Assembly: GCA_018266075.1 (NCBI GenBank)
Contig: JAFEBB010000034.1
Location: 1-64,000, forward strand
Length of the DNA: 64,000 nt
Origin: Deltaproteobacteria bacterium
Lineage (GTDB): Bacteria > Myxococcota > Myxococcia > Myxococcales > SZAS-1
Direction of reading: 5' to 3'
In this document: one piece after another, positions 43,908 to 54,595 of the stretch
Layout: each line of letters starts with the position of its first letter
How positions within the stretch are numbered: the stretch's first letter is position 1
Notes under the pieces: model-generated
What the model saw: only the letters and a program-made list of their open reading frames with translations
What the model was told of the DNA's origin: nothing
Database searches by the model: none
Translations under genes and position numbers: made by a program

Positions 43908-45170
43908 ATGAGCCGCATCACTCAAACCCTCCGCTACGGCCTGCCCGCGTTGCTCTGGGCCTTGCCGCAGGCCGGTCTGGCCAAGGGCTCGAGCGAGAGC
44001 AAGAGCCCGCCGGCGGCGAGCCGCACGGTGATGGTCTTCGTGGGCGCCGACGACAAGGGCGCGGAGTCGAGCGCGCTGCGCCTCGGGGCCATGGTCGAGG
44101 ACGCCCTGGGCCGCTTCGACAAGTACAACTTCACGCCGCTCCGGGACGCCGCCGGCGAGCGCGTCCCCGCCGACGCCCGCGCCGCCCTGCACACCGCCGA
44201 GGACGACCTCTCCGCGGGCAAGAAGAACTTCATCGACGGCAAGCTCGAAGACGCCGAGGCGAGCCTCAAGAGCGCCATCAAGGGCTTCGAAGCCGGCGCC
44301 GCGGGCCTGGAGAAGCCCGACGAGTACTGCGACGCCTGGGCCTACCTGGGCGCGGTGTACCAGCTCAAGCACAAGGACGACGACGCCAAGGACAACCTCG
44401 CCCAGGCCCTCGCGGTGGAGCCCGGCTACAAGCTCGACGCCAAGCTCGGCGCCAGCCCCGTGGCCGACCTGATGCGCCAGGTGAGGCGCGAGTCCGGCGA
44501 AGGCCACAAGGGCTCCATCTCCCTGTTCTCCACGCCCGCCGGCGGCCGGGCCTACCTCGACGGCGAGCTCAAGGGCTTCGCGCCGCTCTCCGTCGACCGC
44601 ATTCCCGTGGGCCGGCACCTGGTGCGCTTCGAGCGGCCCGGCTACATGAACGTGGGCCAGGTGGTGGAGATCGCCTCCACCGACGAGTCCGCGGTCAAGG
44701 CCCACTTCCAGGCCACCAAGGACTTCTCCGACGTGGAGGACCAGGTGGGCCAGGCGCTGAAGGAGGTGGACTCGTCCTCCTGCGGCCCGTCGACGTTCCG
44801 CCTCCTCAAGCACTACACCCTCGACCGCGCCATCTTCGCCAACGTGCGCACCACCGGCGACAACCTGGTGCTCGACCTGGCCCTGGTGGACGCCGCTGCC
44901 AAGAAGCGCGTGGCCCACCGCCGCAACTCCTTCGAGGGCGAGGATCCCCAGAACCTCACCCGCGAGGTGAACAAGCTGGTGGCCGGCCTCATCGCCGACG
45001 CGGAGGATCGCCCCAAGGACCCCAAGGCCTCCGCCTCCAAGGACCCGCTCGACAAGGTCGACGGCATGGAGGACTGGGACGAGGACAAGGGCAACAGCCG
45101 CGGCAGCGGCGGCGACGACGACGACTCCCCGAAGAAGAAGAAGAAGAAGTCCTCCAACGACGACGAGTGA
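43908..45170 (+). CDS. exported TPR/PEGA-domain protein with acidic-basic tail
   Basis: 420 residues. Signal peptide about 1-25 (PQAGLA). Residues about 40-75 look FlgO-like (VMVFVGADDKGAESSALRLGAMVEDAL), then TPR-like helices (about 88-180, with AYLGAVYQLKHKDDDAKDNLAQALAVEPG), a PEGA domain (about 200-265, ISLFSTPAGGRAYLDGELKGFAPLSVDRIPVG), another FlgO-like part (about 300-365), and a tail rich in Asp and Lys ending in six consecutive Lys. Unlike its neighbour it has no C-terminal membrane span. It follows that gene by 23 bases with its own GAGG, so the pair is probably an operon. Confidence 0.78.
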   Translation: MSRITQTLRYGLPALLWALPQAGLAKGSSESKSPPAASRTVMVFVGADDKGAESSALRLGAMVEDALGRFDKYNFTPLRDAAGERVPADARAALHTAEDDLSAGKKNFIDGKLEDAEASLKSAIKGFEAGAAGLEKPDEYCDAWAYLGAVYQLKHKDDDAKDNLAQALAVEPGYKLDAKLGASPVADLMRQVRRESGEGHKGSISLFSTPAGGRAYLDGELKGFAPLSVDRIPVGRHLVRFERPGYMNVGQVVEIASTDESAVKAHFQATKDFSDVEDQVGQALKEVDSSSCGPSTFRLLKHYTLDRAIFANVRTTGDNLVLDLALVDAAAKKRVAHRRNSFEGEDPQNLTREVNKLVAGLIADAEDRPKDPKASASKDPLDKVDGMEDWDEDKGNSRGSGGDDDDSPKKKKKKSSNDDE

Positions 45171-45216
45171 GCTGGATGCGGCCCAAGCCCTCCGTCGACT
45201 TCGGGCCCTCCCTCGC

Positions 45217-45232
45217 TTGATTGACCAATCAA
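45217..45232. promoter_or_regulatory. palindromic operator (TetR-type) of the acyl-CoA dehydrogenase
   Basis: TTGATTG-AC-CAATCAA is a perfect 7+2+7 dyad just upstream of the TTGAAA promoter element. Sites of this size and AT content upstream of acyl-CoA dehydrogenases usually bind TetR-type fatty-acid regulators. The regulator itself is not adjacent. Confidence 0.6.
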
Positions 45233-45236
45233 TCGC

Positions 45237-45265
45237 TTGAAACTGACACCTTGCGTCATTAAGGT
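45237..45265 (+). promoter_or_regulatory. promoter of the acyl-CoA dehydrogenase gene
   Basis: TTGAAA (45237-45242), 17 bases, TAAGGT (45260-45265); leader about 30 bases long with AGGAG before the ATG at 45302. The -10 overlaps the inverted repeat at 45244-45269. Confidence 0.5.
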
Positions 45266-45269
45266 GTCA
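45244..45269. promoter_or_regulatory. second inverted repeat in the acyl-CoA dehydrogenase promoter
   Basis: Arms TGACACCTT (45244-45252) and AAGGTGTCA (45261-45269) are perfect complements around an 8-base centre. It covers the spacer and -10 of the promoter, so a protein bound here would block transcription. Confidence 0.55.
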
Positions 45270-45301
45270 TGCCCCTTCCAGCGGGGCTCCAGGAGCACGC
45301 C

Positions 45302-47143
<1,842 letters not shown>

Positions 47144-47192
47144 CGCGCGAATTGCCGACAGGCTGGACCTCTTGGTAGAGCTGCGGTCCAAG

Positions 47193-47749
47193 ATGGATCG
47201 CACGAGCCAACTCCGATTCGCGGCCGCCCTGGTTGCGTCTGCGGTCCTTGCCCTCGCGGGATGCGAGACGCGCGCGCCCACCTGCTCCACCGACGCCGAC
47301 TGCCCGGCCAACGCAACCTGCCAGCACGCAGGAGGCGAGGGGTTGTGCATTGCCCGGCCGAGCACGGGTAGCCAGGCAGCCAGCGCCACCGGTTCAGGCT
47401 CGGGCGCCTCGGCCACGGGCGTCTCGGCCGGGTCGTCGAGCGGCACCGGCGGCACCACCGTGAGCGAGTCGGGAGCACCACCGCCGGCTCCACGGGCGGG
47501 TCGGCGTCGACCTCAGCGACCGCGGGGACGTCGTCCGGCTCGACCGGGGTGACCTCCAGCACCGGCACGACCGGCGCGGCCTCCACCACCGGCACGACCG
47601 GCGCGGCCTCCGCGCGTGACGCGCTCACGCCGGGCGCCCAGCAGATGTCGAGCGCCAGCTTCCGACTGCGCAACTCGATCCACGCCTCCGGACCGACCAT
47701 GACTTCGCCGGGCTTCGTCTTGAGGCCGATTTCCCCCGTCGTGAAGTGA
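47193..47749 (+). pseudogene. small Ser/Thr-rich lipoprotein, frameshifted (first copy of module)
   Basis: Starts MDRTSQLRF with lipobox LALAGC (Cys24), then a Cys-rich CSTDADCPANATC segment and a Ser/Gly/Thr linker. The frame is lost near 47471-47473: the linker and a conserved C-terminal region (SASFRLRNSIHASGPTMTSPGF) continue in the -1 frame up to 47749. Adding one G to the GGG run restores a continuous protein of about 185 residues. The C-terminal part resembles that of the intact copy at 50759 (SPSFRARLEMRAPRPAMGSPNF). It may be a true frameshift or a base-calling error. Seven bases separate it from the collagen-like gene. Confidence 0.65.
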
Positions 47750-47756
47750 GAGAGCC

Positions 47757-48818
47757 ATGAAGAGGACTCCCGCTGCCGCCGCCGTGCTTCTCGTGCTTGG
47801 GCTCGCTTCGCTCAGCTATGCCGCCGGAAGCCCTCCGCAGTTGACGGAAGAGGGCTTCCTCACCGACGCCGCGGGCAACCCGGTCTCGGCCAACCTGAAC
47901 ATGCAGTTCGCGATCTACGCCAGCGCCTCCGGCGGGACGCCGCTCTGGTCAGAATCGCAGACGGTGATGGTGACGGCCGGGTACTTCAGCACGCTGCTCG
48001 GCCAGAGCTCGCCCGTGCCCACCAGCGCATTCGACGGCCCGGTGAGGTACCTGGGGGTCACCGCAGACACGGACCCCGAGATGACCCCGCGGCAGCCGAT
48101 CGCGAGCGTGCCCTACGCGCTGGTGGCCAGCGACGTCATCGGGGACATTCATCCCACGAGCATCTCGGTGAACGGACAGACCGTGGTGGACGCGAACGGA
48201 AACTGGACGGGGAGCGTGGCTGGGCTGCAGGGGCCGACCGGACCGGTAGGGCCGACCGGACCGGTAGGGCCGACCGGACCGCAGGGTGGCACCGGCCCGC
48301 AGGGTGCGACGGGGCCGCAGGGCGCAGTTGGACCAACCGGGCCCGCGGGGGCCACGGGGCCCGCTGGGGCGATGTACGTTTGGAGCGCGACCTCCACGGC
48401 TTCGCTCAAGCTTCCTCAAGCCGACGGGCACATCGCTACCTTCACGTTCACTTCACCGTCGGCTGGATTCGCGTTGGTCACCGGCCAGTTCGAAGTCGTG
48501 ATCCGAAACAACTTCGATCAAACCAGCAAGCCGGACTGCTACCTGAGCACCCTGATCGCAGCCGCGCCGACCACGTCGATTCAACCGGGCCCCGGCTACG
48601 CGACGACTTTCATCAACGGGAACCTGCCCACTCAATACAACACTCAAGGCTATCTGAGCCTCTGGTCCACGGCCTCGAGGGTGTTGCCGGTCTCGTCAGG
48701 TTCGAACACCGTCTATCTCAATGGCTCCACGAACTGCCCCACGGGCTTCTGGAGCAACATCACCCTCACGGCCGAGCTCATCGACAACAATCCGTCTGCG
48801 ACAATCAGCGTCCCGTGA
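47757..48818 (+). CDS. exported collagen-like protein, copy 1
   Basis: 353 residues with a signal peptide (about 1-22). The N-terminal domain (about 25-150) has [32 protein letters not shown] and [12 protein letters not shown], a module common in myxobacterial and phage-tail-like exported proteins. A collagen-like stretch follows with about 17 Gly-X-Y triplets (156-206), many GPT, GPV, GPQ. The C-terminal domain (about 207-353) is a beta-rich head ending [14 protein letters not shown]. Likely a trimeric surface fibre. GAGAG lies before the ATG. It overlaps the end of the glycosyltransferase gene on the other strand by 14 bases. Confidence 0.88.
   Translation: MKRTPAAAAVLLVLGLASLSYAAGSPPQLTEEGFLTDAAGNPVSANLNMQFAIYASASGGTPLWSESQTVMVTAGYFSTLLGQSSPVPTSAFDGPVRYLGVTADTDPEMTPRQPIASVPYALVASDVIGDIHPTSISVNGQTVVDANGNWTGSVAGLQGPTGPVGPTGPVGPTGPQGGTGPQGATGPQGAVGPTGPAGATGPAGAMYVWSATSTASLKLPQADGHIATFTFTSPSAGFALVTGQFEVVIRNNFDQTSKPDCYLSTLIAAAPTTSIQPGPGYATTFINGNLPTQYNTQGYLSLWSTASRVLPVSSGSNTVYLNGSTNCPTGFWSNITLTAELIDNNPSATISVP
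48231..48284. repeat. 18-bp tandem repeat in the collagen-like stretch of copy 1
   Basis: An 18-base unit encoding GPTGPV starts at 48231, 48249 and 48267; the first two units are identical and the third diverges at its end. The matching stretch of copy 2 is less repetitive, so this copy has expanded recently. Confidence 0.8.
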
Positions 48819-50628
48819 TGGATTGATCATGCCTCCCTAGTGCCAACAGCCGCTGCCTCTCCGTCTCCTTGCGCAGCCAAGCATTCCCTCCGCTCAACAC
48901 CGTCGCGAACGAGAGGTAGCGGGTCGCAGCGAGGTGATCCCTTTCGGCGAGCGCTCGGCCCTTCTTCGCCGCGAGGTCGACCGCCTCTCGGCGCCAGGCA
49001 ACCTGCGGCAGCGCCTCGTCGGCCTGGTAGCGCGCGGCGCAGCGCCAGAGCATGAGCGCTTCTTGGGGCTGCCCGGCCGCGAGCGTCGCATCAATGCGCT
49101 GCGTGAGCGCCCCCGCGTCGAGCGCGAGGACCGCCTTCTTCCCACCGGGACAGCGCGGATCCTCGTCGGCGGTCAGCCCGCGCAATCGCCAGTCCCCCGA
49201 CTGCAGGAAGTACAGCGCAAGCAGCTTGCGGAACTGCGCCACGTGCCCGCTCGGCCCGTGCGCGTTGACGAGATCCGGCGGGCCTTCGGAGAGCAGGTAG
49301 TCCTCGAGCGCGGCCATGTTGGGACGGTCGCGGGCCATGGCATAGTCGGCGAGCCCCGCATCGTCCACGAGCTCGGCGTCGCGCATGACGAGGCTGTTGC
49401 CCCCCAGGTCCGGCGTGGCCAGAAACGGGCGTCGGATCCCGAGGCTGGTGATGGACGGCTCGACGCGCCGCGCGTAGTCCGCCACGTACGTCATGGGGAA
49501 CTCGCCGCCCTTCTCCAGCTCGCGCGAGCGCGGCCGCGAGGCCGCGGCCGTCATTCCCACGCTCACCGCGACCACCGCGGCCGAACCCACCAACGCCACC
49601 GAGGCCCATCGCGGTCGAGCGGCCGCCCACTCGCGCACGCCGCCCAATCCCGCGGCGACCGCAGCGCCGAGGTATGGCGCCAGCGGTCCGAGGAAGCGCC
49701 ATTCGCGCATCCAGTCGCCGTGGGCATACCAGGCAAAGAAAAAGCCAAACGCTGCGGAGCTCAGCCCCACCCACGCCCACCGGCGCGATGCCGGCATGAC
49801 CACACCAACGATCCCCATGAGCACCGCGAGGGCGCACAGCGCGGCATAGGTGCCGATGAAGCCGCCCAGGTACTTGGCGGGCGTGAAGTCCCAGCTGGCC
49901 TTGGCGAAGAACGTGTTGGGCAGCAACGAGGCGAAGTAAATATAACGAAAAAGTTCATAACCGCCGACGATGAGCACGATGGCCCCGAGGGCCCGGAGTT
50001 CGTCGCGGTTGGGGCGGCGCCGCTCGCAGATCATGTCGGCCACCACGATGATGCCGTAGGGAACCGCGTAGAGCGCCGCTTCGGGTCGCGTCAGCGCCAA
50101 GAGCCCCAGGGCGACTCCCACCGACGCATCGATCTTGTTCGAACGAAACGCCAGCGCACCGGCGAGTGACATCATGAACACTTGAAGGCCGCCCTCGAGC
50201 CCCGAGCTGATCCAGTACACGAAGCTCGTGGTGACGGCGGCGACGGCGGCGGGGATCGCATCCTCGATGCGCGGGAGCCTTCGCTGCGTCAACGGCCCCC
50301 AGGCGCTCGCGAGCCCGGCGCCCATCACCCCGAGCGCAGCGCCGCCGTTCAGCGCGAACGCCACGGGATCCAGCCGGATCAGCGCAGCCAGTGCCAGCAC
50401 GAACACCCAGAGCGGATCCGAGTAGCCCTCCACGGCCTGCGAGAACGGTGTCAGCCGCAGCCCATCGCCATGGAGGAAGGTGAGCGCGTAAGCCACCGAT
50501 GTACCGGCGTCGTCCACCATCGGCGGGTGGAGGAACCGAACGTGCGCCACGAGGCCGACCAGCGCGCTGGCGACGAGCGCCGTGGCAACCAGGGCTTCCA
50601 CGCGCGCATAGGTGAGGAACCGGGACAT
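48805..50628 (-). CDS. GT-C type membrane glycosyltransferase (AftB/PMT-like)
   Basis: 607 residues with about ten to eleven hydrophobic segments in the first 370 residues and a soluble C-terminal domain of about 235 residues. The first loop has [21 protein letters not shown]...[11 protein letters not shown], the Asp-Asp and EGYS/PLW pattern of polyprenyl-phosphate-sugar dependent GT-C enzymes such as arabinofuranosyl- or mannosyltransferases. The active side would be periplasmic. It lies between the two lipoprotein/collagen modules on the opposite strand and might glycosylate the collagen-like or Ser/Thr-rich proteins; that is inference from position. Confidence 0.8.
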   Translation of the reverse strand: MSRFLTYARVEALVATALVASALVGLVAHVRFLHPPMVDDAGTSVAYALTFLHGDGLRLTPFSQAVEGYSDPLWVFVLALAALIRLDPVAFALNGGAALGVMGAGLASAWGPLTQRRLPRIEDAIPAAVAAVTTSFVYWISSGLEGGLQVFMMSLAGALAFRSNKIDASVGVALGLLALTRPEAALYAVPYGIIVVADMICERRRPNRDELRALGAIVLIVGGYELFRYIYFASLLPNTFFAKASWDFTPAKYLGGFIGTYAALCALAVLMGIVGVVMPASRRWAWVGLSSAAFGFFFAWYAHGDWMREWRFLGPLAPYLGAAVAAGLGGVREWAAARPRWASVALVGSAAVVAVSVGMTAAASRPRSRELEKGGEFPMTYVADYARRVEPSITSLGIRRPFLATPDLGGNSLVMRDAELVDDAGLADYAMARDRPNMAALEDYLLSEGPPDLVNAHGPSGHVAQFRKLLALYFLQSGDWRLRGLTADEDPRCPGGKKAVLALDAGALTQRIDATLAAGQPQEALMLWRCAARYQADEALPQVAWRREAVDLAAKKGRALAERDHLAATRYLSFATVLSGGNAWLRKETERQRLLALGRHDQSITGR

Positions 50629-50758
50629 GGAGGACGCGAGGCGCGAACTACTACCTCAAGTTCGTGCGCCGCGCGCTGCGGTCGGATCGTCGGAGGATTT
50701 GAATTCCACGCTTCCCGAGCTTGCCGGCTCTTCTCCGCGCGTGGGATGCTGTGGCCGC

Positions 50759-51145
50759 ATGCGCGTGATCGGTGTCCTGGTTTTCGTCCTCGCTCTCGCG
50801 GGGTGCAACCCCGCGACGGAGGAGTGCGCCGCCGGCAAGTGCACCGGCAGCGCTCCCACAGGCACGACCAGCAGCGGCACCTCGGCCAGCAGCACATCGG
50901 CGGGCAGCAATGCTGGGGACACAGGTACGTCCTCGGGCGCAACGGGCTCATCTGGCGGCAGCACCACGGGCACCGCTGGCTTCGGCGCAGCAACCGTGAG
51001 CATGGAGTCCGGCGGCCAAGCGGCGGCGAGCCCCTCGTTCCGCGCGCGGTTGGAGATGCGCGCGCCAAGACCGGCCATGGGCTCACCCAACTTCCAATGC
51101 AAGCTTGGCTCGCGGTTCACGGCGGGCCCTGGAGGCACGCCGTGA
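50759..51145 (+). CDS. small Ser/Thr-rich lipoprotein (second copy of module)
   Basis: 128 residues from the ATG at 50759. Lipobox LALAGC (Cys16), a short CAAGKC pair, then a linker almost only of Ser, Thr, Gly and Ala (about 35-80), and a C-terminal region SPSFRARLEMRAPRPAMGSPNF conserved with the frameshifted copy at 47193. The stop overlaps the start of the collagen-like gene as TGATG, so the lipoprotein and fibre are made together. No known family recognised; it may anchor the fibre to the outer membrane. Confidence 0.78.
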   Translation: MRVIGVLVFVLALAGCNPATEECAAGKCTGSAPTGTTSSGTSASSTSAGSNAGDTGTSSGATGSSGGSTTGTAGFGAATVSMESGGQAAASPSFRARLEMRAPRPAMGSPNFQCKLGSRFTAGPGGTP

Positions 51146-52188
51146 TGCGGCACAGCCCATACGCGCTTCTCGCGCTCTCGCTCCTCGCGGCCGGCACCGC
51201 CCGCGCCAACGTGCCCGGCCTGCTCTCGGAGGACGGCTACCTCACCGACGCATCCGGCGTTCCCGCAAACGGCACCTTCACGATGACGTTCTCGGTCTAC
51301 GACAGCGCCTCGGGCGGCAACCGGCTCTGGACCGAAACCCAGACGGTGGTCGTCTCCGCGGGCTACTTCTCGGTGACCCTCGGGGAGGCCTCGGCGCTGC
51401 CAACCGATCTAACCTCGGCGGCGCGCCTCTACGTGGGCCTGAGCGTGGGAACGGATCCGGAGATGTCGCCCCGGCAGGCCATCGTGAGCGTGCCCTACGC
51501 GCTCTCGGCCGGTGTGGCCCTCGACGTCACCGGCGACATCCACCCCTCGAGCGTCACCGTCAACGGACAAGTGGTCATCGACGGCTCGGGCAACTGGACG
51601 GGCGGTCCCAACCAGAGCTGCCCCAGCGGGCCTCAGGGCCCGCCGGGCGCGACGGGGCCCACGGGTCCGCAGGGAGCACAGGGCCCGCAGGGACCGGCCG
51701 GGCAGCCGGGCGGCAGCTCGGGTGCGGCCACTGGCTGGTACGCGAGCTCGACGGCGATCCTCAATGATCCGCAGCCCGACGGCCACGTCTACCGGTTCAG
51801 CTTCAACTCGAGCGTCGCGGGGAGGGCGCTGGTGATCTCCACCGTGCAGGTTATCGCCCGGAACAACTTCGACCAGAACCCGCCGCCCTCGGATTGTGAG
51901 TTCCAACTCGCCCTGGGAAGTGCGCCCAACTCCAACGTGGACGTGGGCGTGCCTGGCATGGTGCGGGTAACCATTCCCGCAAACGTGCCCACCCAGTACG
52001 GAGGCGGAGGCTACCTCGGCTTCAACCAGACCCTTCAGACCACCCTGCCCGTGGTGGTCGGCTCGAACACGGTGTACCTGAACGCTCGGCAGACGAAGAG
52101 CTGCAGCTACTACGGCTTCGCCTTCCCCACGATGAGCGCCGTGCTGCTCGATCCAAACTCGGGCAGCGCGACCATCAACACGCCATAG
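51145..52188 (+). CDS. exported collagen-like protein, copy 2
   Basis: 347 residues, paralogue of the protein at 47757: signal peptide about 1-21, N-terminal module (SEDGYLTDASGVPANG, WTETQTVVVSAGYFSVTLG, PRQAIVSVPYAL), a collagen-like stretch of about ten Gly-X-Y triplets (162-191), and a head domain (about 195-347) ending LDPNSGSATINTP. The head keeps the NNFDQ and VGSNTVYLN motifs of copy 1. Two Cys in the head (DCEFQL, SCSYYG) match Cys of copy 1 and may form a disulfide. GTG at 51142 is an alternative start. Confidence 0.88.
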   Translation: MRHSPYALLALSLLAAGTARANVPGLLSEDGYLTDASGVPANGTFTMTFSVYDSASGGNRLWTETQTVVVSAGYFSVTLGEASALPTDLTSAARLYVGLSVGTDPEMSPRQAIVSVPYALSAGVALDVTGDIHPSSVTVNGQVVIDGSGNWTGGPNQSCPSGPQGPPGATGPTGPQGAQGPQGPAGQPGGSSGAATGWYASSTAILNDPQPDGHVYRFSFNSSVAGRALVISTVQVIARNNFDQNPPPSDCEFQLALGSAPNSNVDVGVPGMVRVTIPANVPTQYGGGGYLGFNQTLQTTLPVVVGSNTVYLNARQTKSCSYYGFAFPTMSAVLLDPNSGSATINTP

Positions 52189-52303
52189 ATTTCGCCTCGT
52201 CCAGGCGAAAATTGAGCGAACATCGCTTGGTGTACCAGGGCGCCCCTGGGCGCTCGACCCGACCACCGCCTGTCCGCGATTCTCGGGCGGCAGAGGAGGC
52301 GCC

Positions 52304-54052
52304 ATGGCGCTCGCACCCGAACTGGAGCAGAAGGCCCGCCAGTGGCTCGACGGCGACCCCGATCTCGAGACGCGCAAGGAGCTCGAAGGCCTGCTCGCCC
52401 GCAAGGACGAGGCTGAGCTCTCCGACCGCTTCGGCGCCGCGCTGGAGTTCGGCACCGCCGGCCTGCGCGGCACGCTGGGCGCGGGGCCCAACCGCATGAA
52501 CCGCGCGGTCGTCCGCCGCACCACGGCCGGATTGGCGCGCTACCTCAAGGCCCAGGTTCCCGACGTGGCCAAGCGCGGGGTGGTCATCGGCCGCGACGGA
52601 CGCATCGGCTCGCCGGAGTTCCTCGAGGACACCGCCGCCGTGCTCTGCGCCGAGGGGATCCCCGCGCACGTGTTCGAGGGCGTGGTGCCCACGCCGCTGG
52701 TGGCGCACGCCGTGGCCGCGGTGAACGCTGCCGCCGGCGTGATGGTCACCGCCAGCCACAACCCGCCCGCATACAACGGCTACAAGGTCTACTGGGGCAA
52801 CGGCGCGCAGATCATCCCTCCGCACGACGCGGGCATCGCCGCCGCCATCGACCAGATCGGGCCCGCCAAGAACGTGAAGCTGCTCTCGAAGTCCGAGGCC
52901 GGCACGCTCTGGCGCGTCCTTCCGCGCGAGGTGGAGGAGGGCTACTTCAAGGCCCTGGCCGCCCTCCCGCTCCACCCCGAGATCAAACGAGATATATCGA
53001 TTGCGTACACGCCCATGCACGGCGTGGGCAACCGCTTCGCCCGGCGCGCGCTGGCGGATGCGGGCTTCGCGCGCGTGGAGACCGTCCCTGCGCAGGCCGA
53101 GCCCGACGGCCGCTTCCCCACGGTGAAGTTCCCCAACCCGGAAGAGCCGGGCGCCATGGACCTGGTGCTGGCGCTGGCCACGCAGATGGACGCGGAGATC
53201 GCCCTGGCCAACGACCCCGACGCGGATCGCCTGGCCGTCGCGGTGCGCACCGAGAAGGGCAAGTACACCCAGCTCACCGGAAATGAAGTGGGCATCCTGC
53301 TCGGGCACTACCTGCTCACCGAGGCCAAGGCGGATCCCAAGCGCCTGGTGATCACCACCATCGTCAGCTCCAGCCAGCTGGGGGTGATGGCCCGCGAGCT
53401 GGGCGTCGGCTACGACGAGACGCTCACCGGCTTCAAGTGGATCGCCAACCGCGCCATGGAGCGCGAGAAGAGCGAGGGCGCGCGCTTCGTCTTTGGGTTC
53501 GAGGAGGCGCTGGGCTACACCGTGGGCACCGTGGCCCGCGACAAGGACGGCGTGGGCGCGGCGCTGATGGTGGCCGAGCTGGCTGCCGTGGCGAAGTCGC
53601 GCGGGCGCACGCTGATCCAGGAGCTCGGCGAGGTGCAGCGCCGCTTCGGGCTCTTCGCCGCCAGCCAGAAGAGCCTCACCATGCCCGGCGCCAGCGGTGG
53701 CGCGGCCATCAAGGGCATCATGACCGCCTTCCGCGAGAAGCCGCCCGCCAACATCGGCGGGCACGCGGTGGCCGCGTTGCGCGACTTGAAGCGCGGCACG
53801 CGCACAGCCGCCGGAAAGACCGAGAAGCTCTCGCTGCCGCCCAGCGACGTCATCGTCTACGAGCTCGAGGGCGATGCGCGCATCGTGCTCCGGCCCAGCG
53901 GCACCGAGCCGAAGATCAAGTTCTACTTCGAGCGCAAGGAGCCGGTGGCCGCAGGCGAGGCCATCGACGCCGCGCGCGCCCGCGCCGGCAAGGCCCTGAA
54001 TGGGCTGCAGGACGCCTTCATGAAGTTGGTCGAGGCCGCGCAGCCCAAGTAG
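52304..54052 (+). CDS. alpha-D-phosphohexomutase (phosphoglucomutase / phosphomannomutase, PGM2-like)
   Basis: 582 residues, the long PGM2-type subgroup. The phosphorylated Ser151 lies in MVTASHNPPAYNGYKV. The metal loop is NDPDADRLAV, the sugar loop FGFEEALGY, and the phosphate loop RPSGTEPKIKFY. N-terminal ALEFGTAGLRG is also typical. It interconverts hexose (or pentose) 1- and 6-phosphates and could feed glycogen or polysaccharide synthesis. Substrate preference cannot be read from sequence. AGGAGG lies four bases before the ATG. Confidence 0.95.
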   Translation: MALAPELEQKARQWLDGDPDLETRKELEGLLARKDEAELSDRFGAALEFGTAGLRGTLGAGPNRMNRAVVRRTTAGLARYLKAQVPDVAKRGVVIGRDGRIGSPEFLEDTAAVLCAEGIPAHVFEGVVPTPLVAHAVAAVNAAAGVMVTASHNPPAYNGYKVYWGNGAQIIPPHDAGIAAAIDQIGPAKNVKLLSKSEAGTLWRVLPREVEEGYFKALAALPLHPEIKRDISIAYTPMHGVGNRFARRALADAGFARVETVPAQAEPDGRFPTVKFPNPEEPGAMDLVLALATQMDAEIALANDPDADRLAVAVRTEKGKYTQLTGNEVGILLGHYLLTEAKADPKRLVITTIVSSSQLGVMARELGVGYDETLTGFKWIANRAMEREKSEGARFVFGFEEALGYTVGTVARDKDGVGAALMVAELAAVAKSRGRTLIQELGEVQRRFGLFAASQKSLTMPGASGGAAIKGIMTAFREKPPANIGGHAVAALRDLKRGTRTAAGKTEKLSLPPSDVIVYELEGDARIVLRPSGTEPKIKFYFERKEPVAAGEAIDAARARAGKALNGLQDAFMKLVEAAQPK

Positions 54053-54100
54053 GATCAGCCCGGGCGGCGCTCCTGCTGCCTACCCCGCGCGGGATGAGGC

Positions 54101-54589
54101 ATGGCGGCGCAGTCGCTGGTGAACCTGGCGCGCACGTTCTGGATGGATGAAGACGGGTTCGCCCGGCAGCATCCGCACGCCTGGTTCGTGTGGAAGGAGG
54201 GCCGCCCCAGCGAGGCCCCCATCGTGCAGCCCACGCTCACCATCGGCGGCAACGACTCCAAGCCGCGCTCGGGTGATCCGCTCGCCATCCCGATCCTCAA
54301 GGGCAAGGCCAGCGTGTTCGCCATGGGCATCACCATCGGCCGCACGGAGAACAACGACGTGGTGCTGCGGCACGAGGAGGTCTCGCGCTTCCACGCGTAC
54401 GTGCAGGACACCGCGGGCGCGCTGAGCCTCGTCGACGCCGACAGCAAGAACGGCACCTGGGTGAACGGGCTGAAGCTCCTGCCCTCCAAGCCGCAGCCCT
54501 TGCCGGCCATCGCGGTGATCAAGTTCGGGCAGCTGCAGATCACCTACTACGGCGCCGAAGCGTTCATCGACTTCTTGCGCAATCCCTGA
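54101..54589 (+). CDS. FHA-domain protein
   Basis: 162 residues, one forkhead-associated domain (about 65-150) with the phosphothreonine-binding set TIGRTENNDVVL, EVSRFHAYV and DADSKNGTWVNG. The N-terminal about 60 residues are unassigned. It should recognise Thr-phosphorylated partners of Ser/Thr kinases. It follows the mutase by 48 bases and converges on rpoN with six bases between them. Confidence 0.92.
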   Translation: MAAQSLVNLARTFWMDEDGFARQHPHAWFVWKEGRPSEAPIVQPTLTIGGNDSKPRSGDPLAIPILKGKASVFAMGITIGRTENNDVVLRHEEVSRFHAYVQDTAGALSLVDADSKNGTWVNGLKLLPSKPQPLPAIAVIKFGQLQITYYGAEAFIDFLRNP

Positions 54590-54595
54590 GCGCGC

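Noticed and set aside
47150-47195. tRNA-like wording (CTTGGTAGAGC followed by CGGTCC)
   Set aside because: No acceptor stem, T-loop or anticodon arm can be formed around it; it is the leader of the lipoprotein gene.
47465-47480. Programmed -1 frameshift in the lipoprotein gene
   Set aside because: No X-XXY-YYZ slippery heptamer and no clear downstream structure; an indel in the G run explains it more simply.
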